Origin: an uncultured Psychrobacter sp.
GTDB taxonomy: Bacteria; Pseudomonadota; Gammaproteobacteria; Pseudomonadales; Moraxellaceae
Direction: 5' to 3'
NCBI RefSeq assembly: GCF_947488565.1
Contig: NZ_CANKZC010000003.1
Span: 310,001 to 374,000 of the forward strand
Length of the DNA: 64,000 bases
The stretch's first letter is position 1, and every line of letters begins with the position of its first letter. The notes under the pieces were generated by a model. It searched no databases, was not told the origin of the DNA, and saw nothing but the letters and a program-made list of their open reading frames with translations. Of the stretch, positions 51,343 through 60,848 are shown one piece after another. Position numbers and translations under genes: made by a program.

Positions 51343-51500
51343 TAACAAGGTACAACATAAGAGCTATCATATACTCATAACCTGTTACTATTTTTCATAT
51401 CGTTGCAAAGCCTTATGAAAAGTGGTGATAGGTTTTTTTATAGAGTGTCGAGATGATTTAGAGTTAACCTGTTAATTAAATTTTTTTGTTTAGACAGCTT

Positions 51501-51531
51501 TTGACTGAAATTTAAGGCCATATTGTATAAT
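51501..51531 (+). promoter_or_regulatory. Possible sigma-70 promoter overlapping the helicase start
   Basis: TTGACT (51501-51506) and TATAAT (51526-51531) are separated by 19 bases. The -10 box overlaps the ATG at 51530, so a transcript from it could not use that start codon. Either the promoter is false or translation begins elsewhere. Confidence 0.3.
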
Positions 51532-53716
51532 GACTACTACGATTTTTGACACGCAAAGCTATAACTATCCGCAGAATTTTGCGGAGATACAACCTAAGCT
51601 TACGCGCTTGAAAAAGGCGATTAAAAAGCTAGAGGCAAACCTAATTGATGCCGATAACGATGCAAATATTGAGCTACTGAAGCAAAGATTGGGTGGTGAG
51701 TTAGGGTTGAAAGTAGACTATGCCAGTGAGCTAAACCCCGATCAATTGCTAGCAGCCACTACTATTGAAGGAAAAGTATTGGTCATCGCTGGTGCTGGCT
51801 CTGGTAAGACCAAAACCTTGACCTATCGCACCAGCTACCTGTTAGAAAATGGAGTCACACCCAAAAGTATCTTGCTACTGACTTTTACTCGTAAAGCGGC
51901 AAATGAGATAAAAAGTCGTGCCAAAGTTTTATTGGCTGATACGTTATCAGACGATGACCTGGCAAAAGACACCCTACCGACTAGTAAGATGCTAAATGAT
52001 GTTACCAGTGGCACTTTTCACTCGTTTTGTAATATGCTGCTACGTCAGTACTCAGGGCTACTTGGTATTAATCCGCGCTTTACTATCTTGGATACAGGTG
52101 ATAGTGAAGACGCCATCGATTTAATTCATAAGGAAAAAAAGTATCCTGCGCAAGCCAAAAGCCAAGCCTTTCCGCGTAAAAAGACCTTGCAAAACATTAT
52201 CTCTACTTCTAGAAATAGACGCATTCATATCCGCGACTTAATCGAAAGTAATTATCCTGATATCGCTGTACACATTCCCATTATCGAGCAGTTGGCAATT
52301 GATTTTCATGAGTATAAGCGCGCCAATCATCTTTATGATTTTGATGACATCATTAGCCAAGTCGTACGCCATTTAAAGACCAATGATATCTTTCGCCAGA
52401 TGCTACAAAATCAATATCGCTATATCATGGTCGATGAGTATCAGGATACCAATATTCCGCAAAAGCAGCTGATAGATTTGATTTGTGAGCCTAAATCGGT
52501 ATCACTGATGGTAGTCGGTGATGATAATCAAAGTATTTATGCGTTTCGCGGCGCAAACTATGAAAATATTCTACTGTTCGGTGAGACCTATCCCGAAGCC
52601 AAGCTCATCAAGCTGGAACAAAACTATCGCAGTACGCCTGCTGTTCTAAATTATATCAATGCTTTGTCAGCGCATATCACCTTGGGCTATCAAAAGCAGC
52701 TGTACTCTAGCGTATCGATAGAGGGCTGCAAACCCGTCTTTAGCCATTTAAATGATGAAACCCGCGAGGCCAAATATATCGCTGATAAAATCATAGAGCT
52801 AAAACCAGATCACGACTACAGCGATTTTGCGGTACTGTGCCGCACGTCCTTTCAGTCCAACTATGTACAGTTGGAATTTATGGAGCGTAGCATTCCATTT
52901 ATCGTGGTAGGTGGTATTAAGTTCATTGAGAGACGGCATATTAAAGATGTCTTGGCATTTGTCAAAATACTCTATAACCCAAATGACACCATTGCGTGGC
53001 ATCGCATTTTAACCTTGTTTCAAGGAGTAGGGGCAGTCACCGCGACTCGGTTAACCCAAGCGATTAATGACGATAATAATTCTTTTGAGCCATTACTCAC
53101 GCCAAAGTTTGCTAAAAAAAGTGAGCAACTTGAGCCTTTGTATCACACTCTGACAAAGGCCAGTCAAGCAGAATCAGTCGAGAGTATTATTGAGCATGTT
53201 TTAGAGTTTTATGTTCCTATTCTAAAAACGCTAGAGGAAAACTGGCGTGAGCGCAATGAGGATTTTCGAGTGCTCAAAAATTTAGCAACAGAGTACAGCA
53301 GCCTTGATAATTTCTTAGAAAATCTGGCGCTCGACCCACCTAATGACTCAGTGGCGACGACCAGTCAGCCAGCACAGGATGACAAAGATAAAGTGACGAT
53401 TTCCACCATTCATAGTGCTAAAGGGCTAGAGTGGCCAGTGGTGTTTGTCAATTCATTGGTCGATGGAATTACCCCGCATCATCGCTCTTTGGCTGACTTT
53501 GAGGAATTAGAAGAGGAGCGTAAATTGTTTTATGTGGCCTGTAGCCGTGCCAAGACCAGATTGTATCTGACTGCGCCTGATTACTTTGCCAGTTATTCAG
53601 GGTATTTTGACAAGCCATCACGATTTATCGCTGAGTTGTCTGCAGATGAGGTGGAGGTTAAGCGCTCAAGGAAGTCGTTAGAGATGCTGGCGAGTGATGA
53701 TCCCGTGTGGTGGTGA
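51530..53716 (+). CDS. UvrD/Rep-type superfamily I DNA helicase
   Basis: The 728-residue product has all SF1A helicase motifs: Q motif NPDQLLA, Walker A AGAGSGKT at 87-94, TFTRKAANEI, motif II VDEYQDT (D302-E303), motif III GDDNQSIYAFRG, motif IV 'LEQNYRS', motif V TISTIHSAKGLEW and motif VI 'YVACSRAKTRLYLT'. An extra 60-residue N-terminal coiled coil precedes the Q motif. It is shorter than full RecB or AddA and has no nuclease domain. It is not clearly UvrD, Rep or PcrA; it may be a separate paralogue. The start is uncertain because the upstream site is poor. Confidence 0.88.
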   Translation: MTTTIFDTQSYNYPQNFAEIQPKLTRLKKAIKKLEANLIDADNDANIELLKQRLGGELGLKVDYASELNPDQLLAATTIEGKVLVIAGAGSGKTKTLTYRTSYLLENGVTPKSILLLTFTRKAANEIKSRAKVLLADTLSDDDLAKDTLPTSKMLNDVTSGTFHSFCNMLLRQYSGLLGINPRFTILDTGDSEDAIDLIHKEKKYPAQAKSQAFPRKKTLQNIISTSRNRRIHIRDLIESNYPDIAVHIPIIEQLAIDFHEYKRANHLYDFDDIISQVVRHLKTNDIFRQMLQNQYRYIMVDEYQDTNIPQKQLIDLICEPKSVSLMVVGDDNQSIYAFRGANYENILLFGETYPEAKLIKLEQNYRSTPAVLNYINALSAHITLGYQKQLYSSVSIEGCKPVFSHLNDETREAKYIADKIIELKPDHDYSDFAVLCRTSFQSNYVQLEFMERSIPFIVVGGIKFIERRHIKDVLAFVKILYNPNDTIAWHRILTLFQGVGAVTATRLTQAINDDNNSFEPLLTPKFAKKSEQLEPLYHTLTKASQAESVESIIEHVLEFYVPILKTLEENWRERNEDFRVLKNLATEYSSLDNFLENLALDPPNDSVATTSQPAQDDKDKVTISTIHSAKGLEWPVVFVNSLVDGITPHHRSLADFEELEEERKLFYVACSRAKTRLYLTAPDYFASYSGYFDKPSRFIAELSADEVEVKRSRKSLEMLASDDPVWW

Positions 53717-53788
53717 TTGTTAAAAGTTTTAAGACATTTAGTTCTATTCTAAAAATAAAATATACAAGTATCCCTTCAATACTAATAC

Positions 53789-53816
53789 TTGACAATATTT
53801 CAGTAAACTCTATACT
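53789..53816 (+). promoter_or_regulatory. Predicted sigma-70 promoter of the vgrG operon
   Basis: TTGACA (53789-53794) and TATACT (53811-53816) with a 16-base spacer lie 80 bases upstream of the vgrG ATG. This is one of the closest sigma-70 matches in the window and suggests that the island has its own promoter. Confidence 0.65.
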
Positions 53817-53896
53817 TTTCTCATTGGACGGTTTAATAACTTTTGTTGATAAACTGTTAGTTTTGCTCTTACTGTAGCAATGATGAGACTTTACTT

Positions 53897-56884
53897 ATGC
53901 CCTCACAAACTGCACGTCTGCACCAGCTTAAGGTTGGCAGTGATATTTTAGCAACCACCTCCCTTTATCCAAGTGCCTTTTTTTGGACAAGTAGCCTCAA
54001 TCAAAGCTCCCTTAGTCATATACTCGTGTTCAGTTATGACTTTTTAGATTCAAACGCTTGTTTGTCCTTAATTAGTAAACCTATATGTTTAACCACGTTA
54101 TCTGCAGCTCGAGAGCCTACTTGCCGTTGTGGACTCATTCAAACCGTCCGCTACCAGCACTCAGACGGCGCCATGCACTTTTACACTCTTGATATCGTCA
54201 CTCCTGACTGGCAACTGACCCAGTCCATCCATACTCGCAGCTTTACCCATCAATCCACCCTCGATATCATCACCGCTATCTTGAATGATTATGACTTTGA
54301 ATGGCAGCTCTCAGAGCAACTACTCTCATCAGATACTTTAACTCGTCCGCTAGAGATGCGTAGTCAGTCAGATGTTAGCGATTATGACTTTATTAGCGGC
54401 TTGCTTGCCGATATTGGGGTAACCACCTATTGGGTATCAGGTGACTCAGTGGATGAGCTTGGTTATTGGTCTTTAGTTAGTGCGCTAGACGAGAATGCGT
54501 TATCATCACTTAATTATAGCTACGAGAAGTCCTCAGTACAGTCTGGTCAAGACAGTGTCGATACGCTACAGATGAGCGCCAAGCAATTAGGCACTCGCAC
54601 CGTGCTGGTACGCGCCGATGGACTTGCCGCTGATACTATCTATGAAGGTGTGGCAGAGGACGACTCACCCTTAACATTTGATGACACCGCGGTGCTATTT
54701 GGGGCGCCGTCTCGGGTATATAGCGATGCGTCTGCTACCCGCTTAGCTGAGCAATGGGTACGCGCCAATGGCTGCAATAGAGAATATTATAGTGCCACAG
54801 GCGCCATGCGTGGCCTAAGCATCGGTAGCCAAGTTAGCATTAACAACCTACCTTCTATTGGTCGTTTATCTACATACTGTACAGCTATGATCATCGTCGG
54901 TATTGAACCGAGCAGTGACAGCGTCTCCTACCACAACCAAGTGCTAATAAGAGACTGGCTTACGCGTACCACTAAACAAACAGCGCAAACAGCACAAACA
55001 GCACTTAGCGCCATACCCGAGCACGGCTACGACATTGCTCGTGACACTGGCATCTGGGTAACCGCCACGCTATTAGACTCTGTTATTCCTTACTGTCCCT
55101 ACCCAAGCAAGCAGTCCTTTGTCAGTAGTCGCTATAGCGGTGTCACCCAAGCACGTACCGGCGATACCAGCACTTCATCCTCGCCAAGCTACGCCTCACA
55201 GGTGACCGATGACGGCTTACAGCGTACGATTACCACTCCAGTATCTGCTGGTATCAGCCCGCACGATGATGGGGTCACCCCGCCACTTAGAGCGCTACAA
55301 CTCTCGTCAGGCGCGACTCATGGGTGGCAGTTCGCCCCAAGGCTGGGACAATCCGTCCTTCTCAATCACTGGTACGGCGACATCGACAGCCCCATGATCA
55401 GCCGCAGCCTATATGACGGGATCGGTATGGGTGACAATGATTATAAAGACGTGACCCGTCGTGATGCCGGACTCTCCAATCGGCATAACCTACAAAATGG
55501 GTCTTCACCAAGATGGCATGGCTCAGGACTGGGACATTCGCAAATCTGTGAGGATGATACTCATAGTGGCTGGATCACAGGGATTGCTCAGTATGGACTG
55601 ACCAGCGACAGCGAGGTCACGCTTCTCTTTGATGACACCCCTAAGAGTATTGGCCTTGAATGGACGGTAAATACCAAAGATCGTGCTAACGCCATGCAAC
55701 CTATCAGCACTTCTAGCGCCACCTTTGCCTCTAATGAGCACGTGTTAGAGCTTGGCGTCCTACGCCATCGCTACAGCAACCATCAATCGACAAGTAGTGG
55801 ACAGGGTATAAACCTTGCCACCGATCATGGACTACAAGCGACAGCAGAAAGTGGTGTCTTGCTCTCTACCTTTGGTATCCAGCACAGTCAATCCGAACAC
55901 GAGTCGGCGTGGGTCAATGACGCGGGACAACGACAGTTGAAACTGGGCAAAGAACTCACCGAGACCTTTCTCGATGCCAAGCAAGCACACTTGCAATCGA
56001 CGAAAGCCATGAAGACCGCTAATCAATCGATAGAGGCCTTTCAAGAAACGGCTCAAATAATAGACGACACGCTACAAACCGAAGTACTCGGTGCACCCGA
56101 TGTGATGCTAGTCAGTAAAGACAGCATCCTCGCATCAGCAAGCAATACCCTAAGCACCGCAAAGACCATCGTACGCCAATCAGGCAGCACGCATTCGGAT
56201 GTGGTGGCAGGAAACTATACGCTTACAGCAGATAGTATTGAGTCATTAGCAGGGGTGGGTGGTCAAGCTCAGCTATCGGGTTTACATATCAGTGCCAACA
56301 CCAAGCCGCTAGCGATACAAGCACAAGGCGGTGAGCTGCAACTGCACTGCCAACAATCCATGACCATCGGTAGTGAGTCAGGACAGGTCAATATCTCCAG
56401 TCCCAGACAGATTAAGCTGCAAACCAGCGCCGGGGCATCACTGACGATTGATGAGAGTGGGGTGAAGCTGGTGTGTCCGGGGGAGATTAAGGTTCAGGCG
56501 GTGAAGAAGAGTTTGGTAGGTGGGGCTAAAGTCAATGCGCCTGTGATTGCTTTACCAACATCTGGGTTGTTTAGTAAAGCATTTGATCTTAAAAAGCTGT
56601 TACCGCAAGATTTAATAGATCAAGGTATCAGCTATAAGCTTATTAATCACTCAAGAGGTACAGAGATTGAAGGTAAGCTTGATGAGGATGGTCAGACATT
56701 AAGAGTATTCGGTGATAAGACTGAGAAGGTTGAGTTAGAGCTTCTTGGCAACGTGAACCGCAAAGGAGAGATTAAGGTCACTGATGTATCAGATCAGATA
56801 GAGTGCGATAATTGCTCTATTGAAAACCTATTTGAAGATTGTGGTGATAATCATGCACATGATGAAGACGACTTTGACTGTTAA
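53897..56884 (+). CDS. vgrG: Type VI secretion tip protein VgrG with C-terminal extension
   Basis: VgrG trimers cap the T6SS tube and carry effectors. The 995-residue product has the gp27/gp5-like region (about 1-590, including 'TRPLEMRSQSDVSDYDFISG' and the OB-fold 'WQFAPRLGQSVLLNHWYGDI'). A linker and a DUF2345-type beta-helix (about 760-880) follow. Residues about 890-995 are an extra module starting 'LFSKAFDLKKLLPQDLIDQG' and ending in an Asp/His/Cys-rich tail. That module resembles an Ig/transthyretin-like cargo-binding domain. No other T6SS structural gene (tss or hcp) is in the window, so this is a satellite vgrG island. The next three genes follow closely and are probably its cargo operon. 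Confidence 0.93.
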   Translation: MPSQTARLHQLKVGSDILATTSLYPSAFFWTSSLNQSSLSHILVFSYDFLDSNACLSLISKPICLTTLSAAREPTCRCGLIQTVRYQHSDGAMHFYTLDIVTPDWQLTQSIHTRSFTHQSTLDIITAILNDYDFEWQLSEQLLSSDTLTRPLEMRSQSDVSDYDFISGLLADIGVTTYWVSGDSVDELGYWSLVSALDENALSSLNYSYEKSSVQSGQDSVDTLQMSAKQLGTRTVLVRADGLAADTIYEGVAEDDSPLTFDDTAVLFGAPSRVYSDASATRLAEQWVRANGCNREYYSATGAMRGLSIGSQVSINNLPSIGRLSTYCTAMIIVGIEPSSDSVSYHNQVLIRDWLTRTTKQTAQTAQTALSAIPEHGYDIARDTGIWVTATLLDSVIPYCPYPSKQSFVSSRYSGVTQARTGDTSTSSSPSYASQVTDDGLQRTITTPVSAGISPHDDGVTPPLRALQLSSGATHGWQFAPRLGQSVLLNHWYGDIDSPMISRSLYDGIGMGDNDYKDVTRRDAGLSNRHNLQNGSSPRWHGSGLGHSQICEDDTHSGWITGIAQYGLTSDSEVTLLFDDTPKSIGLEWTVNTKDRANAMQPISTSSATFASNEHVLELGVLRHRYSNHQSTSSGQGINLATDHGLQATAESGVLLSTFGIQHSQSEHESAWVNDAGQRQLKLGKELTETFLDAKQAHLQSTKAMKTANQSIEAFQETAQIIDDTLQTEVLGAPDVMLVSKDSILASASNTLSTAKTIVRQSGSTHSDVVAGNYTLTADSIESLAGVGGQAQLSGLHISANTKPLAIQAQGGELQLHCQQSMTIGSESGQVNISSPRQIKLQTSAGASLTIDESGVKLVCPGEIKVQAVKKSLVGGAKVNAPVIALPTSGLFSKAFDLKKLLPQDLIDQGISYKLINHSRGTEIEGKLDEDGQTLRVFGDKTEKVELELLGNVNRKGEIKVTDVSDQIECDNCSIENLFEDCGDNHAHDEDDFDC

Positions 56885-56916
56885 ACCTCTTACAGAGTAA
56901 ATTTATAGGATAATCT

Positions 56917-57663
56917 ATGTACTTTTTTAATAATAAAAATTTATGCTTTTTTTCAATATTCCTCTTTATAACACCGTTCATCGGTGTAGCTCACGCCACA
57001 GACGAAGAAGATTATCAAAGCTATATAGATAGCATACCACGTGTTCAGCTCAAGATGATTCCTAACTCAAAAGAAGAAGTAAACGAATTTTCCAACCAAA
57101 CTGATGAACCAGACTCAATGAGCTATATCGATAAACTAAATGAAGAACTGGCAATCAATGGAGTTCCTTTTCGGTATATAGATTATGAGTATGAGGATGG
57201 GGAATTTACTACTTATCCATTTGAACTAGTGAACGAGAAATTACCAACGATAGAAGGTAGTAATCCTAATTACAATAGTAGATATGACAAAGCCTTCCAA
57301 AAAATGATTTATAAACTCGTTAGCCCTATCAATTTAGCTGACAAAGAGCTTTATGCTATGGGATCACAGCGAGAAGGAATATACATACAAGACATAAACA
57401 CTGATAAAAAGTATGTGTTTAATAAAATCTGCTTTGATAATAAATGTGCTATAGGTCAAGTCTTCTATATTTTCGACCCAGAAAGCTATGAAATGACAGG
57501 CATGCTTTATGATGGTTGTTCGTTTATTACAAATGACATAACAGGTAATGATCAACGTACTAAAGAACTATTACAAAAATATATCGATGTACAGAACCCT
57601 CTAGACTATAGCTATGCTCCTGATGTTTGTAAAAAGCAGTTGTCAATAGCGAAGGAAAAATAA
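56917..57663 (+). CDS. Secreted protein between VgrG and effector (candidate immunity or accessory protein)
   Basis: The 248-residue product begins with a signal peptide (NNKNLCFFSIFLFITPFIGVAHA, likely cut near residue 26). A mature acidic protein follows, with Cys pairs (ICFDNKC, GCSF and a late VCKKQ). No family is recognised. It starts 32 bases after vgrG with AGGATAATCT upstream, and its stop is one base before the effector's ATG. A periplasmic location next to a cell-wall effector fits an immunity protein, but a chaperone or adaptor is possible; adaptors are usually cytoplasmic, which favours immunity. The gene is markedly AT-rich compared with vgrG. Confidence 0.7.
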   Translation: MYFFNNKNLCFFSIFLFITPFIGVAHATDEEDYQSYIDSIPRVQLKMIPNSKEEVNEFSNQTDEPDSMSYIDKLNEELAINGVPFRYIDYEYEDGEFTTYPFELVNEKLPTIEGSNPNYNSRYDKAFQKMIYKLVSPINLADKELYAMGSQREGIYIQDINTDKKYVFNKICFDNKCAIGQVFYIFDPESYEMTGMLYDGCSFITNDITGNDQRTKELLQKYIDVQNPLDYSYAPDVCKKQLSIAKEK

Positions 57664-57664
57664 T

Positions 57665-60256
57665 ATGAGCTCACTAATAAAACCAGTTCAAGGAGTTACT
57701 TATACTCCTGATAGGGTAGGATATATTAGAGCTGTTTCTAGAAAGGAATCAGGATCTGATTTACGTTATTCTTATACCTATACTGGAGATAACAAAGAAG
57801 CCATTAAAGTTGATAATCTAACCGCTGTTAGTATATTAAACCCTTGGAATTATGTGGGGCTGTTTCAGTTTTCTGAAGAAGCATTACAGGATGTAGGTTG
57901 TTATCGCTTTGATGGAACTAAAAATTCAAAAACCCAAGATTGGGGAAGGACTGGGAACTATTGGACTGGTAAGTTTGGTGCTATTTCACTTAATGTCTTT
58001 AGAAACAGCGGTTCTATCCAGATGAAGGCGATCAATGAATGGATTAATCGCTTATGTAGATATTCGAGGAGTAAGAATTTAAACGAATTCTATGGTTCAA
58101 CTATTACAGAAGCAAAGGGTTATGAAGATTTTGAAGTAACCGAATCAGGCGTGATAGCTGCTATACATTTAAAAGGTTCAGGAGCTGTTAAAAGTTTTTT
58201 AACTACGAATGGTAAAACAAATGAATCCGATGCTAACGGTACTAGCATAGCAAAATATATGAATATGTTCGCTCACTACAACATTCAAACTTGTTGTAAA
58301 AGAAAGGTATACGTAAAGATCGTAGATGCTAAGAAAGTTGGTATTCCTAACAAAGAGGTCGAAATCAGCTCTGAGTACAAAGGTAAATTTAATGTAGGTA
58401 AAATAGCAGTTACGCATAAAACAGATAAAAAAGGCAATTTACCAATAATAGTCAGACATCCAAATGCAAAAATTCAGTTAAAAATAGACGGTAAACTAGT
58501 TGAAGCTATAGTCCAAAAATCAGATCAGACTCAAGGGTATGAAATAGTCTACCTAGGTAAACACACCTATTCGTCCGTACTATCAGAACATGAAAAATTG
58601 GAAGCTACTCAGGAAAGTACTGATAGTAACAGTAATGATGAGTCTACTAGTTCAGATCAACCAAATAAAAGCACTACTGATAGCAATATAGTTGATGAAG
58701 TCACTTTCAACATCAAACTAGTCGAAAGCGACACAGGCAAACCACTACCAAACACAACCTATCATCTTGAGTACAAAAACAATATTAAACCCCATAAAAC
58801 GGATGACTCAGGTATCGAATCAGGTATAAAAGCTGATGTCAGCCAATCTATCAGCGTCTACCTTGATGACGATGAGGGCAAAAAGCAATCTATTTACAGC
58901 ATGGCATTCCCGGTCACTGGCGACTTAAACGGACAGACCAAAGTACTTAAAGTCCCTGTTGTCTCCTTTAGTATCAGATTTGTCGATAACAACAATCAAC
59001 CCATACCGCATTACGAGTTTAAAACTCTATATCGTGGCAGACACTCTGCTCTAAAAAGAGCAAACCGCCAAGGTATTAGCACTATAAAAGCCCTTGCTGG
59101 GCAGAAGCTTATTCTTATTGATGGACAAGGTAGAGCTCAAACAACCGCTATTGTTACCTACGGCTCCAAACAATGGACTATGATCATAGGCACAGACATC
59201 ACCGAAGAAGATATCAGCAATATATCAGATACCTTGAGTCAAGAAGCATCGACTACTCCAGAGACAAGCGAACAAGAGGACAAGCCAAAACCTCAAACAG
59301 AGCAAAACCCTGTCATCAAAGTAGAAAAGCCAAAGGTAACAGAGGTCGAAAGAAAGACAGAGACAGGGCCGACGCTTGAGGTTGCCTCAGATGAAGCTAA
59401 AATCACTATAAAGTTCGTTGACGAAGCAACAAATAAGCCACTATCGGGGCTTTCCTATATTACGCAGTCTACTAAATATGGTAAGAACACTTCTGTGACA
59501 GGAAATGATGGTACGAGAGGTAGAACACATGATTCAGATGTCGGTATCCGCATTAAAGTATTGGTCAATGAGGATGGTAAAGAAATCGAAAAAGACGTTA
59601 TTATCGCCAATAGTGATAACAACGGTACTGTTTATGTCTATAAGATTAAGAAGCCTAAGCTTGAGCCTAGTGGCCCTAAATGGCACAGTAAGTTTATGCC
59701 TAGTACACAATTAAGTTCTTTAAAAGAGCCTTTCAGAAGTAAAGCTATAGCCTTTGATAAAGCAATGAAAGCTGCAGGAATACAAGTTAGTTATACGAAT
59801 GCATATCGCCCCCCTCAACGCCAATATCTTATGTATTATTCCGCTATGATTGCTCGAGGTAAGATTAATCCAAAAAATGTACCATCATTCGAACCTAGAG
59901 GTGGTGATGAACCAGTTAATATTAGTTGGATACATTATAATCCTAAAGGTATCATAGATATAGCTGCTTCTATAAAGGGCGGTACCGCGCTTTTTAATAG
60001 GTATGGCATTGGAAATAACCCTGTGGGTAAACCTTATAGATCAAATCATAATGGTGGCGAAGCATTCGATTGCCGCATATCTAACTGGGGTATTGGTAAA
60101 ACCATTAAGGATGCTAATGGTCAGAGCAAAACTATAAAAAGTAGAGCAGATATCGCAATAGTTGGAGAATCCTACGGTGTGAAACATTGGAGTCGATATG
60201 GAGAAAAAGCAACTGGCAAAAAAGATGATCCACATTGGTCTAAAACTGGAAGATAA
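57665..60256 (+). CDS. Putative bifunctional peptidoglycan-degrading T6SS effector
   Basis: The 863-residue product has no signal peptide. Residues 1-210 resemble a lysozyme/transglycosylase-like domain: SRKESGSD with Glu28, then NPWNYVGLFQFSEEAL and 'GRTGNYWTGKFGAIS', a pattern seen in phage-type muramidases. Four Ig/transthyretin-like modules follow (about 215-298, 346-428, 433-512 and 579-662), separated by Ser/Thr/Glu-rich linkers. The C-terminal domain (about 670-863) is an M15 (VanY-like) peptidase: 'TNAYRPPQRQYLMYY', SNHNGGEAFD (His795, Asp802), KHW (His841) and DDPHWS (His857). The design would cut both glycan strands and peptide stems. It is AT-rich, lies 1 base after the preceding gene and 1 base before the next. 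M15 is well supported; the N-terminal activity is inferred from motif. Confidence 0.82.
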   Translation: MSSLIKPVQGVTYTPDRVGYIRAVSRKESGSDLRYSYTYTGDNKEAIKVDNLTAVSILNPWNYVGLFQFSEEALQDVGCYRFDGTKNSKTQDWGRTGNYWTGKFGAISLNVFRNSGSIQMKAINEWINRLCRYSRSKNLNEFYGSTITEAKGYEDFEVTESGVIAAIHLKGSGAVKSFLTTNGKTNESDANGTSIAKYMNMFAHYNIQTCCKRKVYVKIVDAKKVGIPNKEVEISSEYKGKFNVGKIAVTHKTDKKGNLPIIVRHPNAKIQLKIDGKLVEAIVQKSDQTQGYEIVYLGKHTYSSVLSEHEKLEATQESTDSNSNDESTSSDQPNKSTTDSNIVDEVTFNIKLVESDTGKPLPNTTYHLEYKNNIKPHKTDDSGIESGIKADVSQSISVYLDDDEGKKQSIYSMAFPVTGDLNGQTKVLKVPVVSFSIRFVDNNNQPIPHYEFKTLYRGRHSALKRANRQGISTIKALAGQKLILIDGQGRAQTTAIVTYGSKQWTMIIGTDITEEDISNISDTLSQEASTTPETSEQEDKPKPQTEQNPVIKVEKPKVTEVERKTETGPTLEVASDEAKITIKFVDEATNKPLSGLSYITQSTKYGKNTSVTGNDGTRGRTHDSDVGIRIKVLVNEDGKEIEKDVIIANSDNNGTVYVYKIKKPKLEPSGPKWHSKFMPSTQLSSLKEPFRSKAIAFDKAMKAAGIQVSYTNAYRPPQRQYLMYYSAMIARGKINPKNVPSFEPRGGDEPVNISWIHYNPKGIIDIAASIKGGTALFNRYGIGNNPVGKPYRSNHNGGEAFDCRISNWGIGKTIKDANGQSKTIKSRADIAIVGESYGVKHWSRYGEKATGKKDDPHWSKTGR

Positions 60257-60257
60257 T

Positions 60258-60848
60258 ATGAAAAAACTATTCAAATTAACAATTAGCATTATTTTGCTCG
60301 AATCTTTATTATCATGCTCTCAACCTTACAAGGCTGAAGGAACAGAAGTAATAGTAGAAGAATTAGATGAAGCGGAAGTTCAATATGGAGTGATTGGTAT
60401 AAATAATGACTGTTTTGTTACTGATAGCAAGTTGAAAAACAAACAAACAGTATATCTTACTGAAACGTCAGTAGATCCTATGGTCGAAGAAGTTGCTACT
60501 ATCGATGCGATAAAAGTATGTGATACATATGATGTAAGAGATTTTGATTACAAATACTCTTTTACTAATCCTATAAAGGTTAATCCACAAAGTGCTTTCG
60601 TTTTATTAGAGCCAGAATCAGCTAAGAAAATTTCTTTAACTTCGTCTTTTGATTTAGATAAAGATAGCATAACTGATGAAGTTAGAATTTGTTATGAACA
60701 TGAAAGTTATATATTTGGTATATGGTCAGGCGACCCTATCAAAGATCGAAATTTAATCAGTGTTGAAATATTTACGCATTTCGACTTAGATCCTGATGCT
60801 GAGCCTAAGTGTACTAAAGTTGATAGAAAGTATTTAGAAACCAAGTAG
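60258..60848 (+). CDS. Lipoprotein downstream of the effector (candidate immunity protein)
   Basis: The 196-residue product starts MKKLFKLTISIILLESLLSC with a lipobox LLSC, so it is anchored facing the periplasm. The mature part is acidic, with Cys at GINNDCF, IKVCDTY, VRICYEH and PKCTK that could pair. I recognise no family. The ATG lies one base after the effector's stop, which implies translational coupling. An in-frame upstream ATG (60198) lies inside the effector and would spoil the signal peptide. Tight coupling to a wall-targeting effector and periplasmic location fit an immunity protein. Confidence 0.72.
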   Translation: MKKLFKLTISIILLESLLSCSQPYKAEGTEVIVEELDEAEVQYGVIGINNDCFVTDSKLKNKQTVYLTETSVDPMVEEVATIDAIKVCDTYDVRDFDYKYSFTNPIKVNPQSAFVLLEPESAKKISLTSSFDLDKDSITDEVRICYEHESYIFGIWSGDPIKDRNLISVEIFTHFDLDPDAEPKCTKVDRKYLETK

